The notes beneath the pieces were generated by a model. The model was not told the DNA's origin, did not search any database, and saw only the letters and a program-made list of their open reading frames with translations. A stretch of 64,000 bases of DNA from Microthyrium microscopicum (lineage: Eukaryota; Ascomycota; Dothideomycetes; Microthyriales; Microthyriaceae), in assembly GCA_010405405.1 (NCBI GenBank), contig MU004230.1, positions 1,571,744 to 1,635,743 on the forward strand, given 5' to 3'. Below, piece by piece: positions 33,141-44,872 of this stretch; the stretch's first letter is position 1, and every line of letters begins with the position of its first letter. Position numbers and translations under genes: made by a program.

Positions 33141-35836
33141 TTATCTACACCACGGCCATCTAATAACCACGTAATATTATTTAATGAAAATTTAGGAGAT
33201 ATTTAAAACGTATTATATCTATTATATATTTTATTTTAAAAGAAAAATATTATAGTTTAAGAAATTTGTAATGTAGTAATAAAATTAAGATTAAGATCAA
33301 TTCTAAGGTAGTAATTCTTCAAATTTACTCCTACAACTTATTATTATTAGGTCTAAAGTAAAAATATAATAGCATATAGCATATTATCTCCTAATCTATA
33401 TTTTTATTAAATGCAGCCTATAAATTAGCAAGAAGTACATTTATATCTACCCTAAATCATAACTATAGACTCATATATTCTACTACTTATAGAAGTATAC
33501 ACGCGCAAGCAACCTCTTTAACTTCTTACTTCTAGTTCTTAATCGCAGTATTATACTACTTTAACCTATTAATTCCCTCGCGTTTAGCTTCATCTCAAAG
33601 CTAGTTTACCCTATAAGTAAGTCGTAGGTACTTATTAAGTATTATTTAAAGTAGCTATAGAATTACTAAGTAATATAGTAGTAATCTCTACATCTTTTAA
33701 TATAGATCGTTATCCTAAGCCCGCTATTTAACTAAAATTAGCTCTAAAGTATTAATATTGCGGAAGAAGGGAACGTTACTAGCATAAACTATACCTCCTT
33801 ATTAAACAAAGTTAACTTAAGCCTAGTTACATCTATTCTAATATATATAGGCAAAATAAGAGTTATAATAGAACTCTAAGAGAGTTAAATAAAGATTATC
33901 CTACGTAAGGATTCCTTGCTATAGGGCCTAGAAGTTTAATCTTTAACGCACACGTATTAGCATATCTAGCAATATAGGAAAGAATCTTAAGTAGTTAAGC
34001 GCCTAAGATAATTACTAACGAAGTTCTTATAGATTCAAAAGAGTACGCTATTTAGTAAGTAATTCCTCTTCATCTTTACTCTCTTTAACGTCACTCTAGT
34101 CCTATAAGATATAAAGATTTAGCAAATTCGCAAATAGATATCGTAGCACCTCTAACAGTTTAAAAGGCTAAAAACTACAATGCCTAAAGCTAGATTTAAT
34201 AGAATTTAGCTTTATAACTTTACGTCTTATAGATTTAATAGTAACGAAGAAGGTTTACTTATTAAATTCACCTAATCCAGCCCATAGAGCTTTATTAAGG
34301 TATTTAACGTAAAAATGCTTTCATTACTAAAAGATTACGATATCTAAAGATTATAAGAAGTACGTAGTATATAGTAGTAGTTAAAAGATTATAATCTTAC
34401 GCGCGTCACAAAAAAGGGTAAAGGGACGCGTTAAATAGCTCTCATAGCTATTAAGAAGTAGTAATCTATACTCTCCTTACTAAGTTTAAGCTAATAATTA
34501 ATCAAAATATTATATCCATAGGAATCCAAGAATATTATTCAAATAACCTAATTCTAATATTCCTACGATATAAAATTAGTAAGTTATTAATATAAATAAG
34601 GAAGCTTCCTACTAATAGCTAGATCTTTATCTTTAACTTTACGAAACTACCACCCCTAGATTATCTAGCCCTTAGTAATAATCATAAGACTAATTATATA
34701 TCTAGCTATAGACACGCCCTCTATAATAGTAATATTCTCCCTCTCTCCAAAGCTCTAAATATAGTAGTTAAAATAACTATATTCTTTACCTATAGGAACT
34801 ATTGCCCACTAACCTTTACTAACACCTATTCTAATGCCTATTTTATCCATATTCTAAGTATCTACAGGCTATATTTTATATTAATTAATAGTCCGTTTAT
34901 ATTTCTACATAAAAGCTTCAATATTACTATAGTCTATAGCCTTTCAACGAGCAACCTTAAGAGGTTCTTACTTTACAATCTTAAACTACAAGTATAGTTT
35001 TATAAAGCGTCTAGGCTACTTTTAGCCTATAGAGAAAGGATTTAGGGTATCTAGCGGCATACTATAGCGAAAGATATCGTTAGCAGCATCTTAAAAGTAT
35101 TTAAATCATAGAGAGACACTAATCTTAAAGAGTTTAAGAAGATAATCGCATAGTGCTTTATCTTAAACGTCATTCAGCCTTTGGTTATTCGTAGCGCGCT
35201 TTAATTTAGAGCCCTAGAGGTTAAGGAATCAGCGTCAAATTCAATCTTTCTTAAGCAGTTTAAATATTCTTTCTATAGTACGATAAGGTGTCTTCAGATT
35301 AGTAGATAAGTATAAAATTATACTCTCTAGAAGCGTCTCTTCTTACTAATATATAAGCTTCATTACGAAATTGTTTTTAGTTTAGTATTACAAAAGTAGT
35401 AGTAGATTTAGTAATTTATCTTTCTAATATAAAGAGCTAGGACGCGTTATAGTTACAAATCTAGCCTATAAACGCAAAATCTTAGCAAAGCATAATAATA
35501 ATATCTTTTAACCTAAGTAACTTCAACTTAACATCAATCATTTAGAACATAATAAATATTTATTAAACTAATACTATATATAATTCATTACTTGCTATTT
35601 ATGCTCTCTTTTTTAGATTTAAAAAATATCTATTATAGCAAAATTAGCTATAACCTAGCCAAAAAAACTATCTTAAAATATGTCCCAAATCAGTATCGTT
35701 CTATATAGCTAATATTATAATTCTTATTAAAAGCGCGTAAAAATTTTATAGGATATAGAAAAGTAATAAATCTAATAGCACTATTATTTTAAGAATTATT
35801 TATTAGGTATTTATTATTTAAATATACAGTGTTTAT

Positions 35837-35909
35837 AACATGTAGCATTTAGCTGTCCATAGCGTTCAGGCGTCCCCCACCGCCTACGGCGGTGGGTGTT
35901 GTCCACGGA
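35837..35909. repeat. Right terminal inverted repeat of the Fot1-like element
   Basis: Inverted copy of 33068-33140, followed by the TA target duplication at 35910-35911. Confidence 0.92.
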
Positions 35910-36001
35910 TATCAGAGTTGCTATGGACGGGCTATACATTTTCTCCGTCGTTAGTGGCCCACACAGGAATCAACCTCGTTGGCCGCCTTGACGGAACACA
36001 G

Positions 36002-36258
36002 CTAAGAGCTTCGAAATACATTCTCGACGTACTCGTCCACCAATAGATATGGCATCCGAAAGTCACCATAAGGCCTCGGATAGCGTCCCGAGATTTCGGT
36101 AGGACCGAGTGGCTTTTGCAAGTGTTTCTCTGACCCCAACATCTGAATAATAAATGTACAGATAGAATTAGTCATGGTAGAAATGACAGGTGAGTTTGAT
36201 ATAACCATGACCATCAAAAACAAACGCTCTCGTGCGGCTGGGGATGAAGTTGCATGTT
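36002..36258 (-). CDS. Unidentified short gene piece, perhaps a C-terminal relic
   Basis: Minus-strand open frame ending at 36002. Its last 46 codons (MLGSEKHLQKPLG ... GDFRMPYLLVDEYVENVFR) look like real protein, with a Pro/Tyr/Arg-rich core. The piece before it, SSPAARERLFLMVMV, could be an upstream exon joined across a 63-nt intron ending in TTCAG, because the sequence between them reads like an intron. No clear N-terminus exists upstream and I recognise no family. The stop codon lies 91 bp from the Fot1-like insertion. It may be a truncated host gene or chance. Confidence 0.3.
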
Positions 36259-36286
36259 CAAAAAATGTCTAAGGATCAGAGGAACA

Positions 36287-36294
36287 CACGTGGG
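36287..36294. promoter_or_regulatory. Candidate PHO4/NUC-1 site (CACGTGGG)
   Basis: The high-affinity bHLH core CACGTG with GG flank lies 671 bp upstream of the PHO89-type start codon. In yeast and Neurospora such sites are bound by Pho4 and NUC-1 under phosphate starvation. The link to this gene is inferred from position. Confidence 0.45.
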
Positions 36295-36964
36295 CAGTAC
36301 GGAAGCTCTTATAGGAAGAATAACCCACGGGCCAAGTCGCGCCTAGACTCCTTACCACGCGAGGCATCCTCCGCCGAGCCTCATTGCCTTCTTACTACTA
36401 CTTCTTCTTCATCATTTCAGCGTATTTAGTCTTCATCGCTCGCACTGCCAAGTTTGCCAAACTTCCTTTCCCACCGTCAAAGCAACCCAAGGCCCCTCGT
36501 TGGCTTGGCTCACAATCTGGGCTCGGCTTCTGCGTGGGCAATATGAACACTAGTAGCTATAGACATTGACACCACGCCATGAAAAAAGATGGGGAGTTCA
36601 AGATTCTACTGATCATTTCGATGGTCCACTGGAGCGAACCAAGACTTTTGGGAGAGATATCATGCAAACCAAGACTTTGATAAAGGTCTGGACGACTACT
36701 CAAAAAAGTGGCTGCGATGTCCTCAGCGCGAATCATCCTTTAAGATAAGAAAACGTGTTTAGGATAGATTGCGGCAAAGTTAAACTGCTCTGCCTGTTCA
36801 CGATGTGTGTAGGTCAAGCTGAGCCAAGATGGAGAGGCGAGAATGTCAGATCCGATAGCCCAATACCCACGCCTATGTAGGACATAAAACGATCTGTTTC
36901 CCAAGTTATCCCTTGTAAATCAATATCGATTCCACAGCCGAGTACCTGGATACCTACCGCCAAC

Positions 36965-39056
36965 ATGGTGCTCACTCAATATACCTACGTGTTCGTCATT
37001 GGCACTTTCTTTGCCATGCTAGATGCCTTCAACAATGGTGCAAGTAAGTACAACTGACAGTAGTAACTGGATATACTCTAACCGCCCAATAGACGATGTC
37101 GCCAACGCCTGGGCTACCAGTGTCTCGTCTAGATCCATCACATATAGACAAGCAATGATATTCGGTACCATCTTTGAAATGCTTGGTGCCATTACTGTTG
37201 GTGCCCGAACTGCCGAAACGATCAAGAACGGTATCATTCCCAGTACCGCCTTCAACGGCAATGCCCCAGTACAGATGCTTGCTTTCACCTGTGCGTTAGC
37301 AGCAGCATCATCATGGGTTATGTGGTGCACCCGGTAAGCTTTTCTCGTGCAAACCCACATTTTTTGACGATGTCCGATGGAAACTAAACAATCATATCTC
37401 CCATACCACTTGCTGGCTACCAAAGAATGCGATGGGTGTTTTATGATCTCCCACGAAATGACCATTTGGTCTTTTCAGGCGTGTTAGCTCCTTTCCTTAT
37501 CTTATACTAACGAATTCTAGGCACTCTGCTCACGTCTCTTCAACCTACTCGCTTATCTCAGCCGTTGCTGGTGTTGGTGTCGCAACTGTTGGCGCTTCCA
37601 AAGTCCAATGGGGATGGAATGGCGGCAAAGGAATGGGCGCTATATTCTCTGGATTATTTATGGCTCCAGCTATCTCCGCCGGCTTTGGTGCTACCATTTT
37701 CATGCTGATCAAACTGGTTGTCCACCTGCGAAAGAATCCTGTTCCATGGGCCGTTTACACCTCACCGTTCTTCTTCCTCATCGCTGGCACTATTTGCACA
37801 TTATCCATTGTGTACAAGGGTTCCCCGAACCTAGGCCTCAACAAGAAGCCCGCTTGGTATGTTGCATCTGTCACCATGGGAACCGGTTTTGGTGTCGCCC
37901 TTCTCGCTGCTTTGTTCTTCGTCCCATATGTACACGCAAGAATCATCAAGAAAGATGCTAGTGTCAAGTGGTGGATGTTCCTCATGGGCCCATTGCTTCT
38001 CAAGAGGCCTGCCGTGGCTCCTATTGACCATGCTATTGTGCCCAACTATGCCGTGGTTCAGGATGATGACGATGGGAAGTCTACCAAGACCGCAGTATCC
38101 CTCAGCGAAAGCTACGATGCTGAAGCAATCAAGGATGCAGATCAGATCGAGAAATCTGCTCAGGTAGCTAACAAAGAAGTCGAGCTAAAGACCTATAAGG
38201 AGATCCAGGCCGAAGGCGACGCCAAACTCAAGGCCAAACTGCTGAAGAAAAGGGGTCCTCTTGGTTGGGCTATGCGAACCCTTGAAGCAAACCCTATGGG
38301 TGCTGGCCAAATTTACGAGTTTCACAACATCAAGATCCTTCTCAAGCGCATTCCTGCTAAGATCTGTGTTGGCCTTTTATATGGCCTCCACTACGACATT
38401 CACGCTGCTCAGAGCGGAATTGCTGGTACACCCGAAGGAGACCGCATGGCACGAGTGTATGCTGCAGCTAAGAAGTACCCCAATGAAGTAGAGCACACCT
38501 ACTCCTTTGTCCAGGTTCTCACTGCCTGCACTGCATCCTTTGCCCACGGTGCTAACGATATCGGAAACTCTGTGGGACCTTGGGCTGTCATCTATTCTAC
38601 CTGGCATACAGGCAAGGCCTCTTCTGCTAAGCAAACCGTCCCCATATGGCAGCTTGCTGTTCTTGCAGCAGTCATCTCACTTGGTCTTATCACTTATGGA
38701 TACAACATCATGAAGGTCATGGGTAACAAACTCACATACCACTCTCCAAGCAGAGGTAAGTCCGTCCAGTCCATGACTTAGTTCATCTTGCTCACTTTTT
38801 CCCTTCAGGTTGCTCAATGGAAATGGGTGCTGCCATTACCGTCTTACTCTTCTCCCAATACGCGCTTCCTGTGTCAACCTCCATGTGCATCACAGGCGCA
38901 ACGGTTGGTGTTGGTCTTTGCAACGGTACCTTGAAAGCAGTCAACTTCCAGCGCGTTGGTCTTTTAGTCCTCGCTTGGATCTTCACCATCCCCATTGCGG
39001 GTACTCTCGGTGGAGTCACGATGGCACTTTTCCTCAACGCTCCCCACTTTAAGTAG
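36965..39056 (+). CDS. Sodium/phosphate symporter of the PHO-4/PHO89 (SLC20) family
   Basis: High-affinity plasma-membrane phosphate uptake. Exons 36965-37043, 37093-37333, 37521-38755 and 38809-39056 give 600 residues. The two SLC20 signature repeats are present: FNNGANDVANAWATSVSSRSIT near residue 20 and ASFAHGANDIGNSVGPWAVI in the C-terminal half, each with the GANDVAN-type core. The family has 10-12 membrane helices; a hydrophilic cytoplasmic loop of about 120 residues, rich in Lys/Glu/Asp, lies between the halves (residues about 270-400). MCITGATVGVGLCNG is the last family block. The gene is intact although it lies about 1 kb from a RIP-mutated transposon. Confidence 0.94.
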
Positions 39057-39582
39057 AAACTACTGAGAAGTCTACAGCTTCTGGCCATAAACTTCAGCTT
39101 TTAGTGTTGTTCTGTTCCTGGCTGCTGCAAAATATACAGGTCAGTCATGTTGAAAGTGATGTAGATAGCAGTACATTCCATATTATAATGTTTTATTCCA
39201 TGTTTATAAGTTGTCAACACAGCGATATCTCAATTGAGAATTTTGTTAAAAGTCATTCCATGTGGACCCTATTTGGTTTGCAACACTCCAATTTGAGCTG
39301 ATGGCATTCATCTTTTGTATTTGTAAGCCGACGCAACTAAAGGTAACTCGTGCTCACATGTCGACAACTACTTCATAATGCCGAAGTCTTGTACCACGAC
39401 TTCACTGTACTCATATCCATTTGCTATATATATTGCCAAGCATAGCGAATCATTACATTTTTTGATACACATGAGTGTAAGTATTCAGTCTGCTTTGTAA
39501 CCTACTTGGCTTTCTTGAATTCGGAAAAACACCCGACTTTCACCCGCTGAGATGTTGAGCAAAGACTTGGATGTTATACGAC
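39057..39582. other. Intergenic between the phosphate symporter and bZIP genes
   Basis: No gene supported. The AT-rich 3' UTR sequence of the symporter runs into the bZIP promoter. Confidence 0.45.
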
Positions 39583-40448
39583 ATGCTCAATAGGGAAAGA
39601 CTCTCATCAAGCGATGACTGGCACGATGTAGTGGACCGCAAAAAGAGGAAACAAATCCAGGATAGACTAGCTCAACGAGCCCGAAGTAAGTTCCTCTAGC
39701 CCAGACGCTTCAGACTTACTATCCGCATTGGAATATTTCGCAAGAAGCTTCGGTTTTGAGATGTTGGTTTCCACTGATAGGGAAGGATGATATATGGATT
39801 TTGTCTCATAGAATGTAGAACTAAGGTCTATTTCACTCACTTGACTAACAAATGACAACAGGAAAGCGGCTAGCTAAAGACAAAAAGTCAATACCGAATG
39901 ACACACCGACTGGTATCAACAAGACAATAGGCCTTCAAGCTGGTCAAGTTCAGGCATCAACGGATTGTCAGTGTTCTAGGGGTTGCATTTGCTCAGTCAA
40001 TCAGTTTTCGAGCGATCACAGCTCAGTGACGGACACATCAGTTGAGCATCATGCCTCGTATGTCGAACCTAAAGCTCATTCCTTCAATGCAATCTTGATG
40101 CAAACGGGAAAACTCCTTGGAATTCGCTGCGGCATGAGCTTTCCTTGTAAATCCAACCCAGCACCACGCGACACACCGGAATGTCTACAACCTACACTTT
40201 TACAACTTTCAGCTGTCCATTGGCAGTGGATCGATCGTTTTCCTTTCCCAGATTTCCGGGACGAGATAATACTCAATAGCGGCAATATTGACGAAGAAGA
40301 ATTTCTTGAGGATTTATTTAGTATAGACGCTTTTACCTTGTCACGAGGAGGGAATCCATTTGACTTTTCGACTTACACCATAAATCCGCATTTTCAGATC
40401 AGATGGGGTTATTTGTTTCCGAGCTTCCCTATGGAACCCACCGATTGA
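39583..40448 (+). CDS. Short bZIP transcription factor-like protein with DUF3425
   Basis: Exons 39583-39685 and 39862-40448 join across a 176-nt intron to 230 codons (229 residues). The N-terminus carries a basic region, VVDRKKRKQIQDRLAQRARRKRL, with the N-x-x-A-x-x-x-[CSF]-R position changed (usual Asn replaced by Asp, QDRLAQRAR), as in many DUF3425 bZIP proteins. No clear leucine zipper follows. A Cys-rich patch (DCQCSRGCICS) comes at about residue 75. The DUF3425-like end has LSAVHWQWIDRFPFPDFRDEIIL. Function and target genes are unknown. The intron is longer than usual for the window. Confidence 0.78.
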
Positions 40449-40555
40449 AAGAGTAGAGAACAGAGCGCGGTCAATGAGAACCAGTAAAGGCGATGGAGAC
40501 TATGTCAATTCATTTGTTTTCTGGTTGATAATTGCCAGGAATTGCTTTCAGATCT

Positions 40556-41381
40556 TTACACGTTCTCCCCAGCTACTACTCTGATGATACGAGTTGTTTC
40601 ATCCACTCGACTTTGGAACGGGAAGTGGCCGCCATCAAGTTTGTGAACATCTACCGACTTTCCTGACGCTTTCTCAATGTTTTTGATGCAAAGATCCTGC
40701 GAGGCTGGCTTCACAACCTGATCTTTCTCCATGTATAACCAAGACACTGGCACATCCTTATAACCCGCATAGGCCAAGGCTCCACCAAACGACACAGCGG
40801 AATGCTGCGGCCACTGTTTGGCCAGCTTTAACGCTTCTTCGAATGGCATGTCTGAAAAGCAAGCTTTTGCACTCTCCTCTGGCTTCAGCGACAAATATCC
40901 GTCGTCCTTCTCACTCTTAGTTTCATCCTCTGTGTAAAGTCAAGAATTGAGAGCTTGCCTCAACTTGCATATAGTCTGCAGTCTTATCGCCCATAATGCT
41001 TGATGACAGTTCGCCCACAGCAGGGACTATTGCCGCTACATATAACATTTTCACAACACCTCCTCTTTTTCCTTGTGTCTCTCGTTGCGACTTCGCCAAG
41101 CCTTTCATGCTTTCACTTGCTGGAATACCGCCATAGGAATGAGGAACGAGGACCATGTCATGGCCTTCGTCGGCGAGTTTTTCGACTCTGGCACGTATGA
41201 AGTTCGCATCGTCGTACATGGTTGCCGGTGGTTCTGAATCACGACGGCCGATTGATGGAAAGACGATTACATCGACAATAGGGTATCCAGCTGACTTGAG
41301 CTTGTCCACAACGGGATCATAGAAGGAGGCTGGTGTGAAGGAACCGGCAATGATAACGATTGCGGGCTTTGTAGTGGACAT
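40556..41381 (-). CDS. Alpha/beta hydrolase (AB hydrolase-6 type)
   Basis: Cytosolic alpha/beta hydrolase of the small fungal esterase-like group. The start MSTTKPAIVIIAGSFTPASFY gives the first strand and oxyanion segment. The nucleophile is in LVPHSYGGIPA (HSYGG), the acid residue likely in SWLYMEKDQVVKP, and the His in KLDGGHFPFQS. Two exons are needed: 41381-40959 and 40927-40556, with a total of 265 codons. The only in-frame junction keeping VE-DE uses a GC donor (GAG|GCAAGC) and a 31-nt intron. A GT donor six bases earlier would give 37 nt. The substrate is unknown. Confidence 0.8.
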
Positions 41382-41964
41382 GACTGTGACTGAGAAATGA
41401 AAAGCTACGTTAAGATAGCTAGAGCGTGAATGAACAGATTTGGAATTCTGGACTTGTGTTGTTAGAATGTATGTAGGTGAATATCACAGCGAGTTGGCCC
41501 TATTTAAGCATTTTTGAGGATAGTTGAGGAAATAATAGTTCTGATTTCAACTGTCAGAAAGCATCAGAATTGCCGATGGAGCACTGGTTAGCTCACGGAT
41601 GATCACGCCCTTTTGAGCTCCAGCTGGATACACAGATACAACCTTCATGTAATCACTGGATTCTGACTTTTGTACTTGTGAGCTGACAAGCCCTACGGAA
41701 CCAGAAGATCGACATTCTGACAGTCAAGAATGTCAGAAATTAGTGCGCCCACAGTACCCTTGGCAAACCGACAAGCTCCGAATTGCATTATAAATGCCGA
41801 CATAGGAACGATATATCATGGTGATATCAGCAAATTGTTTGAGATTTATCATATTGACCACATCGAACGGTTAAATACCCTGTTATTGCTGTTTCTTCCT
41901 AACTTGACACAGTTTTTGACAACAAGCATAATTCTTGTCAATCAGGAAAGGGAGATGAATCACT
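41382..41964. other. Intergenic between hydrolase and DUF1996 genes
   Basis: Contains the hydrolase promoter and the 3' region of the DUF1996 gene. The ATG-initiated 80-codon frame at 41730-41972 has no recognisable content and is not called. Confidence 0.4.
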
Positions 41965-43275
41965 TTACCTGATTGGGTTGTTTCCTGGAAGAGCAGGGAC
42001 CCCTATTGGTGAAGTTAGTTTTATTCGCACAAATGGTACGATTAGTGAACTTACATCCTTCATAGCTCTCAGTCAAGCGCTTCTTCTGCTGGCAGGCGTT
42101 GGCTTGTGCCATGGACTGTGTTTTGAGAGTTGGGCAGCTAACACCGCATCCTGCGTTCATAGCTCGTTGTAAAGCATCTCCCTTCCAACCGAATACGTAG
42201 TCGGCATGTTGTCCGTAACCAGTTGGGTCGCCGGTCGTGAAGACGAAGGGTTGACTTCCATCAGCTGGCCACTCAGCCTTGTTGTTAAATTGGCGGGTAT
42301 CCCACATGGTTTCCATGAAAAGTTGGGGAATGCGAACTGGGTGAGAGGCTGGGCAGGCACCTCCACGGTTGCCGTTACCGTCAGCAGGGTATGCAACGTG
42401 GCTTTGATGGTCCGGAGAGTCGAGATTCTTGCCATCCCAGCAAGTTGGGAAATAGATGTTGGCGCGGATGCCCTGGGAACAGGTCTTTTTGGGGAAGTGA
42501 CGAGTATCTTTGCCAGTTCCTGGTGCTCCACCATAACCGTCATTGTCGAAGCAGCGGAATGACAGACCTAAAACACCTCTATCTTTAGCAACGTCGGATC
42601 GTGCTCCAGGCTTGCCAACAATCATGCGAAATCCCTGATGAGATTGTTAACAGGAACATGCATAAATGCAGATGGAAATCTACGTACTGGCCTGAATGCA
42701 GTGACATTGGTCTTTCCATCATAAGGCGCGATGTAGTAGATTGTCATTCCACCGTTCTGTCCGTTTAGGCCAGCGTTGGCCATTTGAGGAACACGCTTCA
42801 TTGTGCCATTGCGAGAACGGAAGTACATAACAGCTGTCCAGTAGTTCGAAGTGTCTTCGGTAAAGGTACACGAAGTGCAAGTCGACTTGGCTGAAAGATC
42901 CCACTTGGGATCCATAGAGATATCGAAAGCATTCTAGACTGGTAAGTTTTTGAACTTGGGTATCGACGGAGGAGATACATACACCACCAACAATCTAAAG
43001 CTGTTGTTAGATCAATGAGACAATTTTGTTTTCGAACGAGTTCAGTCTTACCTGATGCAAATGTGGACTTGGGCTAATTCCTGGGCTCCCTAAACTAGAC
43101 CAAAGTCAGTGTTTAGGTCTATCAGATTGCACTGGACTGATCTAGAAATTCTTTCCATTACTTACGGATCTGACCGTTCAACAAGTAGCTGATTGCATGC
43201 AAATCGCATAAAAGCTGGGCCAGCAGATACATAATGCGCGAGTAGCGCCAGTGCGGTAACAACGTTCCACTGCAT
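41965..43275 (-). CDS. Secreted DUF1996 protein
   Basis: Extracellular or cell-wall protein of a family widespread in filamentous fungi; function unknown. Six exons (43275-43166, 43094-43052, 42994-42983, 42933-42688, 42634-42055, 42002-41965) join in frame to 342 residues. A signal peptide (MQWNVVTALALLAHYVSA) is followed by MRFACNQLLVERSDPLGSPG, then HLHQIVGGNAF, in which the 12-nt third exon encodes IVGG. Later family blocks are LSFRCFDNDGYGG, CSQGIRANIYFPTCWDGKNLDSPDHQSHVAYP and CPASHPVRIPQLFMETMWDT. The tail ends LPGNNPIR, from a last exon of 38 nt. A Gypsy-type element lies only 132 bp upstream of its start codon. Confidence 0.9.
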
Positions 43276-43407
43276 CTTCGCCTGCAAAGATTTTGATTAT
43301 GAAAAAGAATGTATAGAGTTGGATATAGAGTAGTAAAAGTCCAGATATCCAGTCGTACTAATATATATGTACACCAGCTGCAATTGACGCACCAATATCA
43401 AGGACGG

Positions 43408-43547
43408 TAAAAAGGCACAATATAAATCGTATAGTAGTAGTAAGATAGTATTATTAGAGTCCTCCCTCTAAGGAAGGATATATAAGCTAAGACTACCTGC
43501 TAAAGATACCCTAACGCCTTACCCTTTTAGGAAAGCATCTTATATTA
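43408..43547 (-). repeat. Left LTR of the Gypsy fossil (3' LTR)
   Basis: 140 bp, aligned without gaps to 60180-60319, about 14 differences, all transitions. Flanked on the outside by the GACGG target duplication. Confidence 0.9.
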
Positions 43548-44872
43548 TATGCCCCTATTTAAAGAGATAACTTATCGTCCTTAATAATATATAGATAGCT
43601 ATAGTCTAATAAAATACTAAGTAGAAGAGTTTAAGATCTTTAATTAATTAAAAATAAATATATAATAACTTAGTCCTCTTTATTTTCCTATATTAAAGTA
43701 ATTCTACGCCTCTTCTTAAAGGCTTAGATTAGTTTCTTCTTAAGATTACATATAGGTTCCTAGGTTATATTACTTAATAGGTATTTTATCTATTTAATAA
43801 AGTATTCCTTATACTATTTAGTATTATGTTCTTAGCTATAAACCTATTAATATTTAAGTAACTTCTTAATATTCTACTACTTCTTACTATTATCCTTAAT
43901 AACTAGTAATAATTATAATAAAAAAGAGCATTAAAAAAGATTTATAGTATAGTTAAGAGCTAGCTTAATATATTTAATAGAAATAATTAGATATATCTTT
44001 AAGGACTTAGAAAGATTTAGTTCTATAGCATTACTAAATCCTAAGACTCTTTTAATAGTATATAGGCTAATTTTTTTTATACTAAACTTACCTTATTTAC
44101 CTAGTACTTTATATCCTCTATATAAACTTAGCTTAACTAAAATAATATAGGCTTTCTTTCCTTATCTTAAATTAAGAGTCTTAAGTCGCTAGTTATTTAA
44201 TACCTTTATTTAAAGTCTTATAAAGGCTAAAGTATTAGTAGCTTCTCTTTACTACTCTTTTCTTTATTAAAGAACCTCTCCTTTAGAGAGATTATTAGAG
44301 TCTAAAGCCTTTATAGTAAACTCTACTCTAGTACTATAATTCTTTCTATATATTATTTTATATAGTAAGTATCTTATAGCTAATATAAATAAAGAGTTTA
44401 TTTATCTTACTAAAGTTAGTAACTAATCTACCTAGCCTTTAATTTTATTAGTAAGTTAGAAACGTATAGTAATCTCTACTATTTAATTTATTTATTTAGA
44501 TTAGCTATTAGTTTATAGATAATATACTATTAATACTATATATGCTATCTTTTATATAGTAAGTAATATTTACTAGAAACCTCTAAGAAACTTTAAATCT
44601 CTATTAGAAATTATAGCTTAAGGAAATAGCTAGTTTATATACCTAGCATAGTATATATAAGCCTATTACTCTATAGTCTAGTTATCCTAACTAAAAACTA
44701 AGAGAATTACCTTAGTATATTTATTAGTAATAGTAAGTAGTATATTAAATTTATTATCTTTAGGAAGTTTTATAATAAAATTAAAAATCTATATATAGAA
44801 TATATATAGTACGCTATATATAGATTTAGTATTTCTATAAGGTCTATACTATTATATCTATACCTAATTATA

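Larger units (their letters stand above)
33068..35909 (-). mobile_element. Fot1/pogo-type DNA transposon, RIP-mutated
   Basis: Tc1/mariner-superfamily element of the Fot1/pogo branch, 2842 bp. TA target duplications lie at 33066-33067 and 35910-35911. The 73-bp terminal inverted repeats (33068-33140 and 35837-35909) differ at five transitions. They begin TCCGTRGACAACACCC and carry the subterminal motif AAACGCTAC twice. The interior is AT-rich. On the minus strand it still reads as a pogo/DDE_1 transposase with many stops: RWKAIDYSNIEAF near 34940, WNMDKIGIRIGVSKGQWAIVP near 34800 (first acidic residue) and FLDSYGYN near 34520 (second). It is inactive. It is longer than classical Fot1 (about 1.9 kb). 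Confidence 0.87.
35912..36964. other. Region between the Fot1-like element and the PHO89-type gene
   Basis: Holds the unidentified piece at 36002-36258 and the promoter of the phosphate symporter, including a CACGTGGG site. Otherwise no gene is supported. Confidence 0.45.
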
